Assembly: GCF_000377505.1 (NCBI RefSeq)
Contig: NZ_KB898187.1
Coordinates: 1 to 64,000 of the forward strand
Length of the DNA: 64,000 bases
Direction: 5' to 3'
Source: Paenibacillus massiliensis 2301065 = DSM 16942
GTDB lineage: Bacteria; Bacillota; Bacilli; Paenibacillales; Paenibacillaceae
The translations under genes were made by a program, and so were the position numbers. A model generated the notes under the pieces. That model did not search any database, had not been told where the DNA came from, and saw only the letters and a program-made list of their open reading frames with translations. Below are positions 16,864 through 26,041 of the stretch, in pieces (position 1 is the first letter of the stretch; each line of letters opens with the position of its first letter).

Positions 16864-17865
16864 ATGAGAACAGCCGGCTGGATCAAGACGGGAATGGCAG
16901 CAGTGCTGTGCGGGCTATTGCTCGGTGGCTGCGTGCCAAAGCAGCAAGGGATCGAGATACAACTAGGCGAGGTTGCGCGGACAATATTCTATGCACCGCA
17001 ATATGTAGCACTGAGTCAGGGCTTTTTTGAAGAAGAGGGGCTAAATGTAGAGCTTACGACGATTCCCGGAGGGGATAAATCCATGACGGCTCTATTATCC
17101 AATCAATCGGATATTGCGCTAATCGGAGCAGAGACCTCTATATATGTAGCGCAGCAGGGGACAGAGGACCCTGTCATGAACTTTGCACAGCTAACGCAGA
17201 CGGATGGGACCTTCCTGTTCGCGCGACATGCTGAAGGGCCCTTCGATTGGAACTCCCTGGTTGGGTCCAAGTTTTTGGGTCAACGCAAAGGCGGCATGCC
17301 GCAAATGGCGGGAGAATTTACATTGCGTAAGCAGGGGATTGATCCCCATCAGGATATGGAACTGATTCAGAACATAGATTTTGCGAATATTGCCTCGGCG
17401 TTCGCTTCAGGCACTGGCGATTATGTGCAGCTGTTCGAGCCACAGGCTTCGATCTTTGAACAGGAGGGCCGAGGCAAGGTGGTTGCTTCCTTTGGAGAAG
17501 AGAGTGGACAATTACCGTATACGGTCTACATGGCTAAACAGAGTTATATGAAGAAACATCCAGAGGCCATTCAGAAATTCACGAACGCAGTACACAAAGC
17601 CCAGCTGTGGGTAGACACGCATACAGCAGAGGAGATTGCCGAAGCGATCCTGCCATTCTTCAAGGATACCGACAAAGCAATTGTGGTCAGCAGTGTCAAA
17701 CGGTACAAGGAGCAGGGGACATACGCCGTTAGCCCGGAAATCGACGAAGCAGAGTGGAATAATCTGCTGGATGTGCTGGACGGGGCTGGAGAGCTTCAGC
17801 GTCGGGTACCACTTACCGAGATTGTAGACAACAGTCATGCGCTGCAAGCCGCTTCGACCGAATAA
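16864..17865 (+). CDS. ABC transporter substrate-binding lipoprotein (NMT1/THI5/SsuA-like)
   Basis: 334 residues from ATG 16864, where GGGAGGA has proper spacing; ATG 16858 is too close to it. A lipoprotein signal ends in LLLGGC. The mature part matches the NMT1/SsuA solute-binding pattern: GEVARTIFYAPQYVALSQGFF, EEEGLNVELTTIPGGDKSMTALLSNQSDIALIG. It would deliver substrate to the ATPase and permease encoded next. Related systems import aliphatic sulfonates, nitrate, or thiamine precursors; substrate cannot be decided here. Confidence 0.9.
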   Translation: MRTAGWIKTGMAAVLCGLLLGGCVPKQQGIEIQLGEVARTIFYAPQYVALSQGFFEEEGLNVELTTIPGGDKSMTALLSNQSDIALIGAETSIYVAQQGTEDPVMNFAQLTQTDGTFLFARHAEGPFDWNSLVGSKFLGQRKGGMPQMAGEFTLRKQGIDPHQDMELIQNIDFANIASAFASGTGDYVQLFEPQASIFEQEGRGKVVASFGEESGQLPYTVYMAKQSYMKKHPEAIQKFTNAVHKAQLWVDTHTAEEIAEAILPFFKDTDKAIVVSSVKRYKEQGTYAVSPEIDEAEWNNLLDVLDGAGELQRRVPLTEIVDNSHALQAASTE

Positions 17866-17892
17866 ATCATCGCTGAAAGGGGGCGACCTGCC

Positions 17893-18669
17893 TTGAACCG
17901 AATGGTAGAGCTCAGACATGTGACCCATGTATATGTGACGGATCGTCAGGCCTCTCTGGCGGTAGAGGACTTGAATCTATCGGTCGCTGCCGGCGAATTC
18001 ATCAGTCTTGTAGGCCCCAGCGGATGTGGCAAGACGACTATACTATCCATGATTGCGGGTCTGCTGCAGCCAACTACGGGGGAGGTCCTGCTCCGCGGCA
18101 AAGCGGTAGAGGGCCCTAGCAGCATGGTTGGGTATATGCTGCAGCAGGACTATTTATTTCCTTGGCGGACGATTCTTGATAATGCGCTGCTGGGCTTCGA
18201 ATTGAATGGCCGTGTGGACGAGGAAGCAAAGGAACGGGCACAGCTCCTGCTGCGGGGCATGGGACTAGGTGGTACAGAGCAGCTGTACCCATCGCAGCTG
18301 TCCGGTGGGATGAGGCAGCGTGTGGCACTGGTCCGAACACTTGCGACCAACCCCAGCCTTCTGCTCCTGGATGAGCCGTTCTCGGCTCTGGATTATCAGA
18401 CGAAGCTGCAGCTGGAGGATTTGATTGCCGAGACGCTCCGTGAACGGGGCAAGACAGCGATTCTGGTCACGCATGATCTGGCGGAGGCGATCGCAGTCAG
18501 TGATCGTGTCATTGTATTGGGCCGAAATCCTGGTCATCTTCGACGCATGTTCCGGGTACCGGTGCAGATTCGCGACACACAACCGTTTTATGCCAGGGAG
18601 CAGCCGGGCTTTAACGAGCTGTTCCACGAAATCTGGGCCGAGCTGGAAGACTCGGGCGGAAGGGAGTGA
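17893..18669 (+). CDS. ABC transporter ATP-binding protein (SsuB/ThiZ/TauB-like)
   Basis: 258 residues from TTG 17893, with AAAGGGGG about 10 bases upstream. Walker A is GPSGCGKTT, the Q-loop is MLQQDYLFPWRT, the signature is LSGGMRQR, Walker B is LLLLDEPFSALD, and the H-loop is ILVTHDLAEAI. The FPWRT Q-loop is typical of the SsuB/TauB group. It energises the permease whose gene follows, with overlapping ribosome-binding sequence. Confidence 0.93.
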   Translation: MNRMVELRHVTHVYVTDRQASLAVEDLNLSVAAGEFISLVGPSGCGKTTILSMIAGLLQPTTGEVLLRGKAVEGPSSMVGYMLQQDYLFPWRTILDNALLGFELNGRVDEEAKERAQLLLRGMGLGGTEQLYPSQLSGGMRQRVALVRTLATNPSLLLLDEPFSALDYQTKLQLEDLIAETLRERGKTAILVTHDLAEAIAVSDRVIVLGRNPGHLRRMFRVPVQIRDTQPFYAREQPGFNELFHEIWAELEDSGGRE

Positions 18670-18674
18670 CAGAT

Positions 18675-19505
18675 ATGGAGAAATCCGTTGTGAAGCGGGA
18701 TTCATCCTGGCTGAAGACTCTGCACCGGGAGCATCTGAGACGTAGTCGACAGTTAACCCGACGTGTGCTGTCCGTGCAGCTCGTAATATTATTTGCATCC
18801 CTTGCCCTATGGGAGATCGCAGCTCGACTGCGTTGGATTGATGTACTGCTGTTCAGCTACCCCACCAAGGTGGTGCTTCAGATTGTCGGTGATGCACTCA
18901 GCGGCGAGCTCTGGGGTCATCTGGGCGTGACTGTCGGGGAGACCATCGCGGGCTTCTTGCTGGGAACACTACTCGGGACGCTGCTGGCAGTTCTCATTTG
19001 GTGGTCACCTTTCCTCTCCAGAGTGCTGGACCCGTACATGGTTGTATTTAACAGCATGCCCAAGGTGGCTCTCGGTCCGATATTTATAGTTATGTTTGGA
19101 GCAGGCTTCATGGCCATTCTGATGACGACATTGTCCATCACGGTCATCGTTACAACGCTTGTCGTGTACAACAGCTTTCGGGAAGTCAATGATCATTACA
19201 TTAAGGTGGTCAGGACACTTGGGGGGAGCAAGCGCGATATTTTTGCGAAGGTCATCCTGCCCGCCTCTTTTCCTACTATTATCTCTTCGCTCAAGGTGAA
19301 TGTGGGTATGGCATGGGTTGGTGTCATCGTAGGTGAATTCCTGACAGCCAAGAGCGGACTGGGATATTTGATTATTTACGGCTTTCAAGTGTTCAATTTC
19401 ACGCTGGTGATGTCCAGTCTCCTGATTATTTCGGTGGTGGCTACGTTGATGTATCAGGGGGTGGCCTATCTGGAGCGCAAGCTGCTGGCGGGCAGGCCAC
19501 AATGA
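18675..19505 (+). CDS. ABC transporter permease (SsuC/ThiX-like)
   Basis: 276 residues from ATG 18675. An in-frame GTG at 18666 overlaps the previous stop, but GGAAGGGA fits ATG 18675 better. Around six hydrophobic segments span the membrane. The EAA loop that docks on the ATPase is seen as VRTLGGSKRDIFAKVILPASFPTII. It completes the three-gene importer with the preceding binding protein and ATPase. Confidence 0.92.
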   Translation: MEKSVVKRDSSWLKTLHREHLRRSRQLTRRVLSVQLVILFASLALWEIAARLRWIDVLLFSYPTKVVLQIVGDALSGELWGHLGVTVGETIAGFLLGTLLGTLLAVLIWWSPFLSRVLDPYMVVFNSMPKVALGPIFIVMFGAGFMAILMTTLSITVIVTTLVVYNSFREVNDHYIKVVRTLGGSKRDIFAKVILPASFPTIISSLKVNVGMAWVGVIVGEFLTAKSGLGYLIIYGFQVFNFTLVMSSLLIISVVATLMYQGVAYLERKLLAGRPQ

Positions 19506-19539
19506 AGAACCATAATATAGGGCATAAGTTGGTCATAAG

Positions 19540-19582
19540 AGAGGGGTTCCAGGAGGCTATATCCTGAGAAGTCCTCTTTTTG
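19540..19582 (+). terminator. Rho-independent terminator after the ABC operon
   Basis: AGAGG...CAGGA/TCCTG...CCTCT bulged stem followed by TTTTTG. Confidence 0.75.
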
Positions 19583-19719
19583 TTAGCACTGGCTGAGTGA
19601 TCGTTACGCATAGAACTGATGCTGATATGAGATTATAGTCATGAAAATAGCGAATGTGTTATTTCTAAAAAAATGATGTATGATGAAAATGCATCAAAAT
19701 GACTTTCAGAAGGGATTAT

Positions 19720-20706
19720 GTGAATGGCATGGGTTTTCGGGTGATTAAGACAGCGATTGCAGCGCTAATGGCTGTCCTCATCGCAGACGGTCTCGGAGTA
19801 CATGGAGCGACTTCGGCCGGGTTGCTGGCGATATTGGGGGTGGACGTAACCCGTAAAAGGAGTATCCGCTCTATTTCGGCCCGATTTTTTGCATCAGTGG
19901 TAGGCCTATTGTTTGCAAGCGTACTCTTTCTCTTGTTTGGTCTGCATTACTGGGTGCTGGCGCTATATATTTTGACTGCCTTCCCGATCATTGTAAGGGC
20001 TGGTTTCAAGGAAGGGATTGTAACAGGCTCGGTTGTCGTCTTCCGGGTGTTCAGCGAAGGGGTCGTGGACACGCATACACTGCTGACCCAGCTGTACCTT
20101 CTGCTTATTGGACTGGGCTCAGCAATGGTTGTGAATCTGATCTATATGCCGCGTACGGATAATACGATGCTGGAGATTCGGCATCATATTGACGAGACAT
20201 TTTCCATCATCTTCAGTAATATCTCCCGGACATTGCGCGAGCCTGGCTTCGTCTGGAATGGTCAGGAGATTATTGATGCTGAGATGGCGATTGCCAAGGG
20301 GATCACGGAGGCTGGACGTTCCCTGGAGAATCAGGTGATTAATCCGAAAGAGGATTGGAAGATCTATTTCTATATGCGAAAGCAGCAGCTGGAATCCATT
20401 CAATATATGCTTCAGCTTGTCTCGCAGATGTACGAGCATATGCCACAGGGCGACCTGATGGCTGAATTGTTCGAGCAGCTTAGTAAGGATGTCCTCACGG
20501 AGCACTATACCGGAAGAACGGAGAAGCTATCCGAACTGGTAGGGAACAAGTTCAAGGAAATGGAGCTGCCAAATTCGCGTGAGGAGTTTGAGGTCCGCTC
20601 GGCTATTTTGCAGCTAAACCGCGAGCTGGAGCGTTTTTTGAAGATAGCCAAAAAGGATAAGGCTCCTGCCCCAACAGAGCATCGTGCTTCTCCTTTTCCT
20701 TCCTAA
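19720..20706 (+). CDS. Aromatic acid exporter family protein (ArAE_1-like)
   Basis: 328 residues if started at GTG 19720, which has AGAAGGGA 5 bases upstream. An ATG at 19699 is in frame but lacks a ribosome site. Residues ~1-140 form about four to six membrane helices with the family pattern GFRVIKTAIAALMAVLIAD and GLLAILGVDVTRKRS. The C-terminal ~180 residues form a cytoplasmic helical domain (ArAE_1_C type). Homologues in Bacillus (YqjA) are poorly characterised and thought to export aromatic acids. Its own unit precedes cotE. Confidence 0.82.
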   Translation: MNGMGFRVIKTAIAALMAVLIADGLGVHGATSAGLLAILGVDVTRKRSIRSISARFFASVVGLLFASVLFLLFGLHYWVLALYILTAFPIIVRAGFKEGIVTGSVVVFRVFSEGVVDTHTLLTQLYLLLIGLGSAMVVNLIYMPRTDNTMLEIRHHIDETFSIIFSNISRTLREPGFVWNGQEIIDAEMAIAKGITEAGRSLENQVINPKEDWKIYFYMRKQQLESIQYMLQLVSQMYEHMPQGDLMAELFEQLSKDVLTEHYTGRTEKLSELVGNKFKEMELPNSREEFEVRSAILQLNRELERFLKIAKKDKAPAPTEHRASPFPS

Positions 20707-20752
20707 GAGTGCTTCCAGATAAATAATCTCATTTTCTCTATATCTATTTACT

Positions 20753-20780
20753 CAACATTCGCCCACATCCTGCATACATA
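20753..20780 (+). promoter_or_regulatory. Candidate mother-cell (SigE-type) promoter of cotE
   Basis: CAACATT (20753-20759) and CATACATA (20773-20780), 13 bp apart, resemble SigE -35 and -10 boxes. In Bacillus subtilis cotE is transcribed first by SigE and then by SigK. The spacing is one to two bases short of the consensus. Confidence 0.4.
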
Positions 20781-20813
20781 TGTATGGAATGATTGTATGG
20801 AGGAGGTTCAAGA

Positions 20814-21368
20814 ATGTCATTGAGTCATAAACAACATCGTAGAGAAATTATTACCAAAGCGATCTGCGGCAAAGGTCGCAAATTCTCTACCGTAACACAT
20901 ACCGTGACTCCGCCACATAATCCGACCAGCATTCTGGGGGCATGGATTATCAACCACCAGTATGAAGCGGTCTCCGCCGGCGATGGAATTGAGGTTGTGG
21001 GAACCTATGATATTAACATATGGTATTCCTACAACAAAAACTCTCAAACCGATGTGGCGAAGGAAACGGTATCGTATGTAGAGCAGGTTGGTCTGTCTTA
21101 TGTAGATCCGAAGCACCGGGCTTCTACAGTGGAGGTGTCTGCGGATGCAACGCAGGAGCCTAGCTGTGTGGAAGCGACGGTGTCCTCGGCAGGCAACAGT
21201 GTCGTGATTCGTGTAGAGCGTGAATTCGCAGTAGAGCTAATCGCTGAGACCAAGGTCGTTGTACGTGTGTATGACACTGCCGATGAGGAGGATAAGGATT
21301 ACGAATTCCTCTCCGATGAAGGCGAGTTAGAGGATCTCGACTTCGAATTGCTGGATGATGAGCTGTAG
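20814..21368 (+). CDS. cotE: Outer spore coat morphogenetic protein CotE
   Basis: 184 residues from ATG 20814 with GGAGGAGGT upstream. CotE organises the outer coat of the endospore in the mother cell. The family core is clear: REIITKAICGKGRKFS, PTSILGAWIINHQYEA, YDINIWYSYNKNSQT and EREFAVELIAETKVVVRVYD, ending in a very acidic tail (last ~30 residues, Asp/Glu-rich) as in Bacillus CotE. Its place before mutS-mutL is conserved in Bacillales. This shows that the host forms endospores. Confidence 0.95.
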   Translation: MSLSHKQHRREIITKAICGKGRKFSTVTHTVTPPHNPTSILGAWIINHQYEAVSAGDGIEVVGTYDINIWYSYNKNSQTDVAKETVSYVEQVGLSYVDPKHRASTVEVSADATQEPSCVEATVSSAGNSVVIRVEREFAVELIAETKVVVRVYDTADEEDKDYEFLSDEGELEDLDFELLDDEL

Positions 21369-21485
21369 AGAGAGAAGCATATAGAGCGACTGGCGCTTAG
21401 ATCAGAGGGGTGATGGTACAGAGCCCTTGTAGGATGCCCTTGCGTGTGACTATGGGATAATATATGCGCCGACAGCGGCTAAGTA

Positions 21486-21515
21486 GAGGGCGGATGCCCT
21501 CCTTTTTATTTTTTT
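21486..21515 (+). terminator. Rho-independent terminator after cotE
   Basis: GAGGGC-GGAT-GCCCTC followed by a run of thymines interrupted once (CTTTTTATTTTTTT). Confidence 0.9.
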
Positions 21516-21570
21516 AGAGGAATTAAAGGGGGCAAGACGAGGTTGTGACGCGAGTGAGGGAGCTGAGCAA

Positions 21571-22803
21571 ATGGTGAAGACCTTAGGAGATCCTTCTCTA
21601 TATGCAGGGCTAAGCGAACAGCAGAAGCTTGCACGTCTTTTGCGCAGTGGTATTCGAGCCAATTGGGAGCCATCCCGCACGAAGGGCTTCGCGCTGGGCT
21701 ACGCTGTGCAGATTCGTGAGCTGGAGCTTCTCGAGGTGAGCAGACGAGGAACTGCGGCACGTATGAGGATCATGGCCGTGGAAGGGCAGGATGAGTCGAT
21801 AAGTTCTGTCTTGATGAAAAAGCTGGAGCGAGCGGCTGTCCGAACGTTGTACACACTGGGATTGGACAGCGGTGAGGTAATACTGATGCCAGCAATGGAC
21901 GCAGGGTACGAGGTGCGGTCCGTAAGGGAGGCGCCATGGATGGAAGATTCACGTCTGCAACGCATGTATCAGTCCAGGGAATCTGCTCATGCGCAGGAGA
22001 AGGCTGAACGTGACATTGCCGGGTATGGGAGAGCCCTCGTAGGGATGGACCCGGAGTTCATCCTGGTCCGACGTGACCAAGGGAAGGTGGTTCCTGCCTC
22101 ACGATTTCTGGAGCGGTGGGGGGAAGCTGGATGTGATGCGGTGACGAGAAGAGAGCGTACACTTTTTCCGATTGCAGAACTCAGGCCAGCACCCAGCAGT
22201 GAGCCTGAACGGTTACTGCGGCATTTACGAAAGGCACTTGCAGCGGCATCTTCTCGAATCACGGATCGTTCCTTATTGTGGAGAGCTGGTGCCATGCCAC
22301 AGCCAGGTCTTCCTCTAGGGGGGCATCTGCATTTTAGCCGTGTACGCCTGGAGGCAGAGGTACTGCGTGCATTGGATAACTATCTGGCTTTACCTATTGC
22401 CACCTTGGAGGACCCAAAATCCACAGCGAGACGCCCGCGGTATGGTATCTTGGGGGATTTCAGACGGAAGGAGCATGGAGGCTTCGAGTATCGGACCTTG
22501 CCCAGCTTTCTGATTTCACCCTTGCTGGCCAAAGGCGTCATTGGTGCAGCGTACCTGATTGCGGAGCATTATCGGGAGCTACACCTCAGGCCACTGGACC
22601 AGGAAGAGATCCACGCCGCATTTTATGCAGCTGATCGTGACCGCTTGTATACCTGCTTGGAACCATTGCTGCAAGGGATGGAGAAGGTGGTAGATTATGA
22701 GCGTTATGAGCCCTTTACAGGACCGCTCTTTCGGGAGCTGCGTTCAGGCGGTCATTGGGATGAGATGAGAGACATTCGTCCTCTATGGCGGCTTCCTACG
22801 TAG
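21571..22803 (+). CDS. Putative amidoligase (phiEco32-like COOH.NH2 ligase, type 2)
   Basis: 410 residues from ATG 21571. Family features from ~residue 155: VGMDPEFILV, then a PA segment, IAELRPAPSSEPERLL, GGHLHFS, LALP, RRPRYGILGDFRRKEHGGFEYRTLPS. These are the ATP/metal and substrate residues of the glutamine-synthetase-like ATP-dependent carboxylate-amine ligases. The first ~140 residues are a separate domain I do not recognise. The location between cotE and mutS is striking: an amide-forming ligase next to a coat gene could modify wall or coat material. That link is inference from position only. Confidence 0.8.
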   Translation: MVKTLGDPSLYAGLSEQQKLARLLRSGIRANWEPSRTKGFALGYAVQIRELELLEVSRRGTAARMRIMAVEGQDESISSVLMKKLERAAVRTLYTLGLDSGEVILMPAMDAGYEVRSVREAPWMEDSRLQRMYQSRESAHAQEKAERDIAGYGRALVGMDPEFILVRRDQGKVVPASRFLERWGEAGCDAVTRRERTLFPIAELRPAPSSEPERLLRHLRKALAAASSRITDRSLLWRAGAMPQPGLPLGGHLHFSRVRLEAEVLRALDNYLALPIATLEDPKSTARRPRYGILGDFRRKEHGGFEYRTLPSFLISPLLAKGVIGAAYLIAEHYRELHLRPLDQEEIHAAFYAADRDRLYTCLEPLLQGMEKVVDYERYEPFTGPLFRELRSGGHWDEMRDIRPLWRLPT

Positions 22804-22905
22804 GGAAGAGAACACAACGGAAGCATGCTAGCAACAGTTGGCATGTTTTGAGCTGGCTTTTTTGATATAATGAACCTCTAGGATTGTTCGAATAGATGAT
22901 ATAGG

Positions 22906-23019
22906 GCATTTTGCATAAATCCAAGAAACGACTTATATCCAGCAATTTATTGATCAAATTGATTTTATTTGTCAATAATTTGTATCCGAAAGTGATTAAA
23001 ATCGAATTATGCAAAATGC
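22906..23019 (+). promoter_or_regulatory. Structured leader upstream of mutS (13-bp perfect inverted repeat)
   Basis: GCATTTTGCATAA (22906-22918) and TTATGCAAAATGC (23007-23019) are perfect inverted arms 88 bp apart. Nested inside are a shorter pair, TTATTGA (22947-22953) and TCAATAA (22972-22978). The right arm ends 54 bp before the mutS start, so the stem would form in the mRNA leader if transcription starts upstream. Function unknown. No known riboswitch class is recognised. Confidence 0.45.
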
Positions 23020-23073
23020 TGAAATAGCAATATTGGAGACAGTATACAGATTGATGTAATTTTGGAGGTTGTC

Positions 23074-25980
23074 ATGGCCAATTATACGCCAATGATTCAG
23101 CAATATTTACAGATTAAGGAACAGGCGCAGGATGCTTTTCTTTTCTTTCGATTGGGTGATTTCTATGAGATGTTCTTTGATGATGCCGTTCTGGCTTCCA
23201 AGGAGCTGGAGATAACACTGACTGGACGTGAAGGAGGCGGCGAGGCCAAAATTCCTATGTGCGGAGTGCCTTACCATTCTGCCGACAACTATATTCAGCG
23301 CTTGATTGAGAAGGGCTATAAGGTAGCGATCTGTGAGCAAATGGAAGACCCTTCTGTGACAAAAGGGATGGTCCGGCGCGAAATCGTACGGGTCATTACA
23401 CCAGGAACGGTGATGGATGGGAAGAACCTCGGCGATCGGGCCAACAATTACGTTGTATGTGTGACAGAGGCTTCAGGGATGTTGGCCCTAAGCGCGAGTG
23501 ATCTGTCCACTGGTGAGTTGTACGTTACTTCGGTACCGTACGCCGAGGAGTGGCTGATGGATGAGATTAATATTTATGAGCCATCAGAGATTATCGGAGA
23601 TGCTCGACTGCTGACACTTATATCCTCTAGAACGCTCCCTACTAGCAGGAAGATCGTCTATACCGAGTGGGACAAATCCAAGGACGATCTCGTGCGAAGC
23701 CAATTCGGGGAGCCTGTGTGGGCCCGTATGCCTGAGGAGCGTCGTCAGTGCGTCTCACGCTTGCTGGCTTACTATCATGAGACGCAAAAGCGCTCCTTAG
23801 GTCAATTGACCCAGATCTCATCCTATGAACCGAACCATTTCATGATTCTGGACCCGTTCACCCGCCGGAACCTGGAACTGGTAGAGACTGTGCGTGAGCG
23901 CTCCAAGAAAGGCTCGCTTCTGTGGCTGCTTGATCGAACCGAGACCTCTATGGGAGCTCGGATGCTGCGCCGCTGGATTGACAAGCCTCTAATCTCGAAG
24001 CAAGCGATAGAGGATCGTCTGGAGGCTGTGGACAAGCTATATCACCAGTTCATTCTCCGTGAGGATATCCGTGAACAATTGAAGGAGATCTACGATCTAG
24101 AGCGTCTGGTGGGACGTATTGCCTTTGGCAGTGCCAATGCCCGTGATCTGATCGCGCTGCGTGCTTCTCTGGAGCGCATTCCTGAGCTTCAGCAACTGTG
24201 TGCTGCTTCACCATCCATCACATTACAGCAGATTGCCAGCAATCTGGACCCATGTACAGATCTGTATCAGGAGATCGAACAAGCTATCATGGAGGAACCT
24301 CCTGTATCGGTGCGGGAAGGTGGCATGATCAAGCAGGGCTATCATCAGCGACTGGATGAGCTGAGGGAGGCAAGCACGAACGGCAAACGGTGGATTGCTG
24401 AGCTGGAGGCGAAGGAGCGTGAAGCGACAGGCATTCGTTCCCTCAAGATCGGCTATAACAAGGTGTTCGGCTATTATATAGAAGTAACCAAATCGAATCT
24501 GGCTTCTCTTCCAGCTGGACGTTATGAACGGAAGCAGACGCTGGCAAATGCAGAACGGTACATAACACCAGAGCTGAAGGAGAAGGAGACTCTGATTCTG
24601 GAAGCTCAGGATCAGATGGTCGATCTGGAGTACAGTTTGTTTGCTGCCTTGCGTAGCAGACTGAATGAAGAGATTCCCCGCCTGCAGAGCTTGGCGGAGC
24701 GAATTGCGGAGATGGATGTCTATCAATCCATGGCGACGGTCAGCAGTGAGCGTGGATTCGTTAAGCCTGAGATCAACGATGGCTATGATCTAATGGTGGA
24801 GCAGGGGCGTCATCCAGTCGTGGAAGCGGTAATGAAGGATGTTGGCTTTATTGCTAATGCGACCAGGCTGGAAGAGGACAAGGCACGTATATTGCTGATT
24901 ACCGGTCCAAATATGGCTGGCAAGAGCACCTACATGCGTCAGGTCGCACTGATTAGCATTATGGCTCAGATTGGCTGTTTCGTTCCGGCAGAGCAGGCCA
25001 AGGTGCCTCTGCTGGATCGAATATTCACACGGATCGGTGCTGCTGATGATCTGATTGGTGGTCAGAGCACATTTATGGTTGAGATGGCGGATATTCAGGT
25101 CATGACCGAAAAGGCCACCCCACGCAGCTTGATTATTATTGATGAGCTGGGACGTGGGACCTCGACTAGTGAAGGGATGGCTATTGCTCAGGCTGTCATT
25201 GAATATGTGCACGACCATATCGGATGTAAGGCACTGGTATCCACTCATTTTCACGAGCTGGCGCACCTGGAGGACAGCCTTCATTCATTGTGCAACTATT
25301 CTATGGCGGTGCAGGAGAGTGGGGACAAGGTTCATTTTCTTCGCAAGCTGGTGGCGGGGGCTGCAAGCAGCAGCTATGGCATTTATTGTGCTCGCCTGGC
25401 CGGCCTTCCTGGATCCATTATAGAGCGTGCCAATGGTCTTCTGGATGGTTTTGAGAATGCTGCGTCACGGGTGACCGCTGGTGTGGAGCGTGATGCACAG
25501 GCTTATAAGCCTTCCGAAGGTGATAGTCACCTGAAGGAGACGGAGAAGGGGCTCGCGCTGCGCGAAGTCTCTGTGACGTCCGAGATGAAAGCGAGCGAGA
25601 CCTGGAACAGCCCGCTTACACATCAACAAGCTCGGCAAGATGAATCACAGAATCAGCATCCTCATCAGCATATTAGCCAAGACAATAACACGTACAATGA
25701 TCAATCTAATGTTCAGCATCCGGACCAGCAAAGTGATCGAGAAGAAAAGATAGCAGCAATAGCAAAAGAACATTCGCCGCAGTCAGATGGCAAGGGTGTG
25801 TACCAGCTATCGCTCTTTGGCGAACAGGATATTACACCAGTCAAGACTGTGTCCCGTGAAGATGCTGCTGTGGAGCAATTTATCCAGCAGGTCAAGCGTG
25901 CGGATGTTATGAATATGACGCCTCTGCAAGCGATGCAGCTACTAAATGAGCTGAAGCTGAGGGCTACGGAGCTGTCGTAA
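23074..25980 (+). CDS. mutS: DNA mismatch repair protein MutS (extended C-terminus)
   Basis: 968 residues from ATG 23074 (TTTGGAGGTT upstream; an in-frame TTG at 23062 overlaps it). MutS binds mismatches and recruits MutL. The N-terminal mismatch-binding FFRLGDFYEMF carries the Phe-x-Glu-type wedge. The ATPase has P-loop ITGPNMAGKSTYMRQ, Walker B LIIIDELGRGTSTSEG and STHFHEL. Typical MutS has ~850-870 residues; here ~100 extra polar residues rich in Gln, His and Asn lie at ~830-905. QLSLF (911-915) is a beta-clamp-binding motif, followed by the C-terminal dimerisation helices. Confidence 0.97.
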   Translation: MANYTPMIQQYLQIKEQAQDAFLFFRLGDFYEMFFDDAVLASKELEITLTGREGGGEAKIPMCGVPYHSADNYIQRLIEKGYKVAICEQMEDPSVTKGMVRREIVRVITPGTVMDGKNLGDRANNYVVCVTEASGMLALSASDLSTGELYVTSVPYAEEWLMDEINIYEPSEIIGDARLLTLISSRTLPTSRKIVYTEWDKSKDDLVRSQFGEPVWARMPEERRQCVSRLLAYYHETQKRSLGQLTQISSYEPNHFMILDPFTRRNLELVETVRERSKKGSLLWLLDRTETSMGARMLRRWIDKPLISKQAIEDRLEAVDKLYHQFILREDIREQLKEIYDLERLVGRIAFGSANARDLIALRASLERIPELQQLCAASPSITLQQIASNLDPCTDLYQEIEQAIMEEPPVSVREGGMIKQGYHQRLDELREASTNGKRWIAELEAKEREATGIRSLKIGYNKVFGYYIEVTKSNLASLPAGRYERKQTLANAERYITPELKEKETLILEAQDQMVDLEYSLFAALRSRLNEEIPRLQSLAERIAEMDVYQSMATVSSERGFVKPEINDGYDLMVEQGRHPVVEAVMKDVGFIANATRLEEDKARILLITGPNMAGKSTYMRQVALISIMAQIGCFVPAEQAKVPLLDRIFTRIGAADDLIGGQSTFMVEMADIQVMTEKATPRSLIIIDELGRGTSTSEGMAIAQAVIEYVHDHIGCKALVSTHFHELAHLEDSLHSLCNYSMAVQESGDKVHFLRKLVAGAASSSYGIYCARLAGLPGSIIERANGLLDGFENAASRVTAGVERDAQAYKPSEGDSHLKETEKGLALREVSVTSEMKASETWNSPLTHQQARQDESQNQHPHQHISQDNNTYNDQSNVQHPDQQSDREEKIAAIAKEHSPQSDGKGVYQLSLFGEQDITPVKTVSREDAAVEQFIQQVKRADVMNMTPLQAMQLLNELKLRATELS

Positions 25981-26041
25981 TCGAACATGGTGCTGTGCTA
26001 CTGTTTGTATAAGTCTGCCTGAGCTGTAAGGAGGTAATGCT

